From JBOGWY01 sp050694015 (GTDB lineage Bacteria; Actinomycetota; CADDZG01; WHSQ01): a stretch of 12,786 nucleotides of DNA. The notes below the pieces were generated by a model. That model was not told the DNA's origin and ran no database searches. It was given only the letters and a program-made list of their open reading frames with translations. The stretch spans positions 1 to 12,786 of the forward strand of contig JBOGWY010000234.1 of assembly GCA_050694015.1 (NCBI GenBank), given 5' to 3'. Position numbers and translations under genes: made by a program. Positions 12,704 to 12,786 of the stretch are shown piece by piece. Numbering within the stretch: position 1 is the first letter of the stretch; every line of letters starts with the position of its first letter.

Positions 12704-12786
12704 CGGTTCTCGCCCTTCTTCCGTCCGGCCTCTGCCTTGCGCTCGGCGCGGTTCTCCCGCTTCTGTTGCCGCTTGAGGTAACTCCA
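12700..12786 (-). CDS. 3' end of an unidentified gene
   Basis: The last 28 codons of an open frame enter from the window edge and end in TGA at 12702-12700, overlapping the ATG of the next gene. The visible C-terminus is strongly charged, Lys/Arg/Glu/Gln-rich (SYLKRQQKRENRAERKAEAG), and looks like a cytosolic helical or disordered tail. Function cannot be inferred. The frame is supported by the ATGA overlap and by the lack of stops. Confidence 0.6.
   Translation of the reverse strand, partial: WSYLKRQQKRENRAERKAEAGRKKGENR

Overview
The window is high-GC DNA that looks actinobacterial. Two proteins of the mycothiol-dependent maleylpyruvate isomerase (DinB-like) fold, a SigE-type ECF sigma factor, GTG and TTG starts, and genes that start without a Shine-Dalgarno all point to Actinomycetota. 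The lineage is probably uncultured, since no gene here is one I can assign to a named genus. It reads as ordinary chromosome: there are no transposases, integrases, phage genes, tRNA, rRNA or CRISPR arrays.

Layout. (1) 1-577, minus: the N-terminal 192 residues of a SerB-like HAD phosphatase. (2) 578-725: a divergent leader rich in hairpins. (3) 726-2567, plus: a membrane HD-GYP cyclic-di-GMP phosphodiesterase with a Ser/Gly/Asp-rich C-terminal tail of about 250 residues. (4) 2564-3831: an AHSA1/SRPBCC gene (minus) diverging from an ArsR-SRPBCC two-gene operon (plus), with an AT-rich operator-like inverted repeat between them. (5) 3880-5238, plus: a secreted Asp-box (BNR) beta-propeller protein. 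(6) 5249-6047: a DinB-fold isomerase gene (minus) flanked by two inverted copies of a 52-nt sequence. (7) 6046-7248, minus: an ACAD10/11-like acyl-CoA dehydrogenase. (8) 7470-10663, plus: MaoC dehydratase, a second DinB-fold protein, a Kelch lipoprotein and an HpcH/HpaI aldolase. (9) 10660-12786, minus: the last codons of an unknown gene, a small two-helix membrane protein, an ECF sigma factor and its membrane partner with a large extracytoplasmic domain, all closely spaced.

How the genes may work together. The acyl-CoA dehydrogenase and MaoC hydratase diverge from a shared 221-bp region that contains palindromes. With the thiol-dependent isomerase-like proteins and the aldolase they look like a loose catabolic neighbourhood for acyl-CoA or aromatic-derived acids; the actual substrate cannot be read from the sequence. 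The sigma factor gene overlaps the gene for a single-pass membrane protein, the usual arrangement for envelope-signal-responsive regulation, but that partner lacks a visible zinc anti-sigma motif.

Most worth a second look: the 52-nt inverted repeat around the isomerase gene, whose inner hairpin is kept in both copies although its bases differ; the structured leader ahead of the HD-GYP gene; the HD-GYP protein whose low-complexity tail is probably exported; and the unusual sigma-factor partner. I did not find a clearly new multi-gene system.
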